A stretch of 64,000 nucleotides of DNA from Arabidopsis thaliana (Eukaryota > Streptophyta > Magnoliopsida > Brassicales > Brassicaceae), in the NCBI RefSeq assembly GCF_000001735.4, contig NC_003076.8:22571835-22635834 (forward strand). Reading direction: 5' to 3'. The notes below the pieces were generated by a model that was given only the letters and a program-made list of their open reading frames with translations, had not been told where the DNA came from and ran no database searches. Shown here piece by piece: positions 63,619-64,000 of the stretch. The position numbers and the translations under genes were made by a program. Position 1 is the first letter of the stretch. Each line of letters opens with the position of its first letter.

Positions 63619-64000
63619 CTTTAGGGTTTTATTTTGGCCTTTGTTGTTGTGATTATCATTTGAATGCGTTAACACGTTAACGATTCTGTTAACAATTTAA
63701 CACGTTAACAATTCTGTTACACAAAGAGGAGCTATGGGCTTTTAGTCGGCCTTCGTTTCTTCTGTAAAGTAGGTGTTATTAGTATTATTACTATGCAATT
63801 GAACAAAAAATTAAAATCCTACTCAGATATATAGTCAGATTAGCTCTCTTTGTAATTAGTTTTGTATACCAATAATAAGCAAGCAATTGTTAACCAACAA
63901 AATAGATCCAAGATAAGCATTTATACATTACATTACAAATGGAAGTTCCTTTTAATTATTCTATTTATTAAAAAAATCACGTTATACAACAACTCCATAG
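63619..64000. other. 3' flank at right window edge
   Basis: No gene. It contains short direct repeats of AACACGTTAACRATTCTGTTA (63669-63720) that could form a hairpin, then AT-rich DNA. Confidence 0.5.

Noticed and set aside
1-64000. tRNA, rRNA or bacterial-type operon signals
   Set aside because: I saw no tRNA-like A/B boxes with a foldable gene around them, no rRNA sequence, and no ribosome-binding-site or operon organisation. The window is plant nuclear DNA.

Overview
The window is plant nuclear DNA and is almost certainly Arabidopsis thaliana chromosome 5, around the AT5G55770-AT5G559xx interval. The evidence is AT-rich intergenic DNA, GT-AG introns, and gene families that occur together there: DC1/C1 zinc-finger proteins, an INCENP homologue, a lectin receptor kinase, MIR156H, a P-class PPR protein, a NOI protein, two SUMO-like genes, a WEB1-like coiled-coil protein and DUF295 proteins. 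Locus names come from memory of the family order, not from a search.

Region 1 (1-11.8 kb) is a tandem cluster of intronless DC1/C1 genes. One is cut by the left window edge, one is intact (685 aa), and one is decaying: its ancestral ATG is followed by a stop, its C-terminus is frameshifted, and a 711-bp hAT-like element sits in its promoter. Dead 5' gene stubs and repeated promoter modules lie between them.

Region 2 (12-40.4 kb) is ordinary gene-dense euchromatin. It holds NMN adenylyltransferase (minus, nine coding exons), head-to-head with WYRD/INCENP (plus, ten coding exons with a recent exon duplication). These are followed by LECRK-S.7, MIR156H (minus), a 1,136-aa PPR protein, a 79-aa NOI protein, the tandem SUMO-like pair SUM7/SUM8 with a MITE between the two repeat units, and TREPH1. 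The first part supplies unrelated housekeeping functions: NAD synthesis, chromosome passenger complex, membrane receptor, miR156 age pathway, organelle RNA processing.

Region 3 (40.4-62.9 kb) is transposon-rich and recently rearranged. A full-length Ty1/copia element with identical LTRs splits a DUF295 relic from its upstream region. Two DUF295 genes with identical 366-aa products lie in a ~3.6-kb-offset duplication. A Helitron occupies only one repeat copy. A gypsy LTR/gag fragment abuts the duplication breakpoint. A 5'-truncated LINE keeps an open 1,087-codon frame and a 34-nt poly-A tail. A dead Helitron-type RPA/PIF1-helicase chimera follows.

Region 4 (62.9-64 kb) has one small, probably plastid-targeted protein of unknown function, with a 68-bp tandem repeat starting at its stop codon.

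I found no clear new biological system. The best leads are the WYRD exon duplication, the divergent C-termini of the two SUMO-like genes, the young copia and DUF295 duplication events, and the Helitron chimera.
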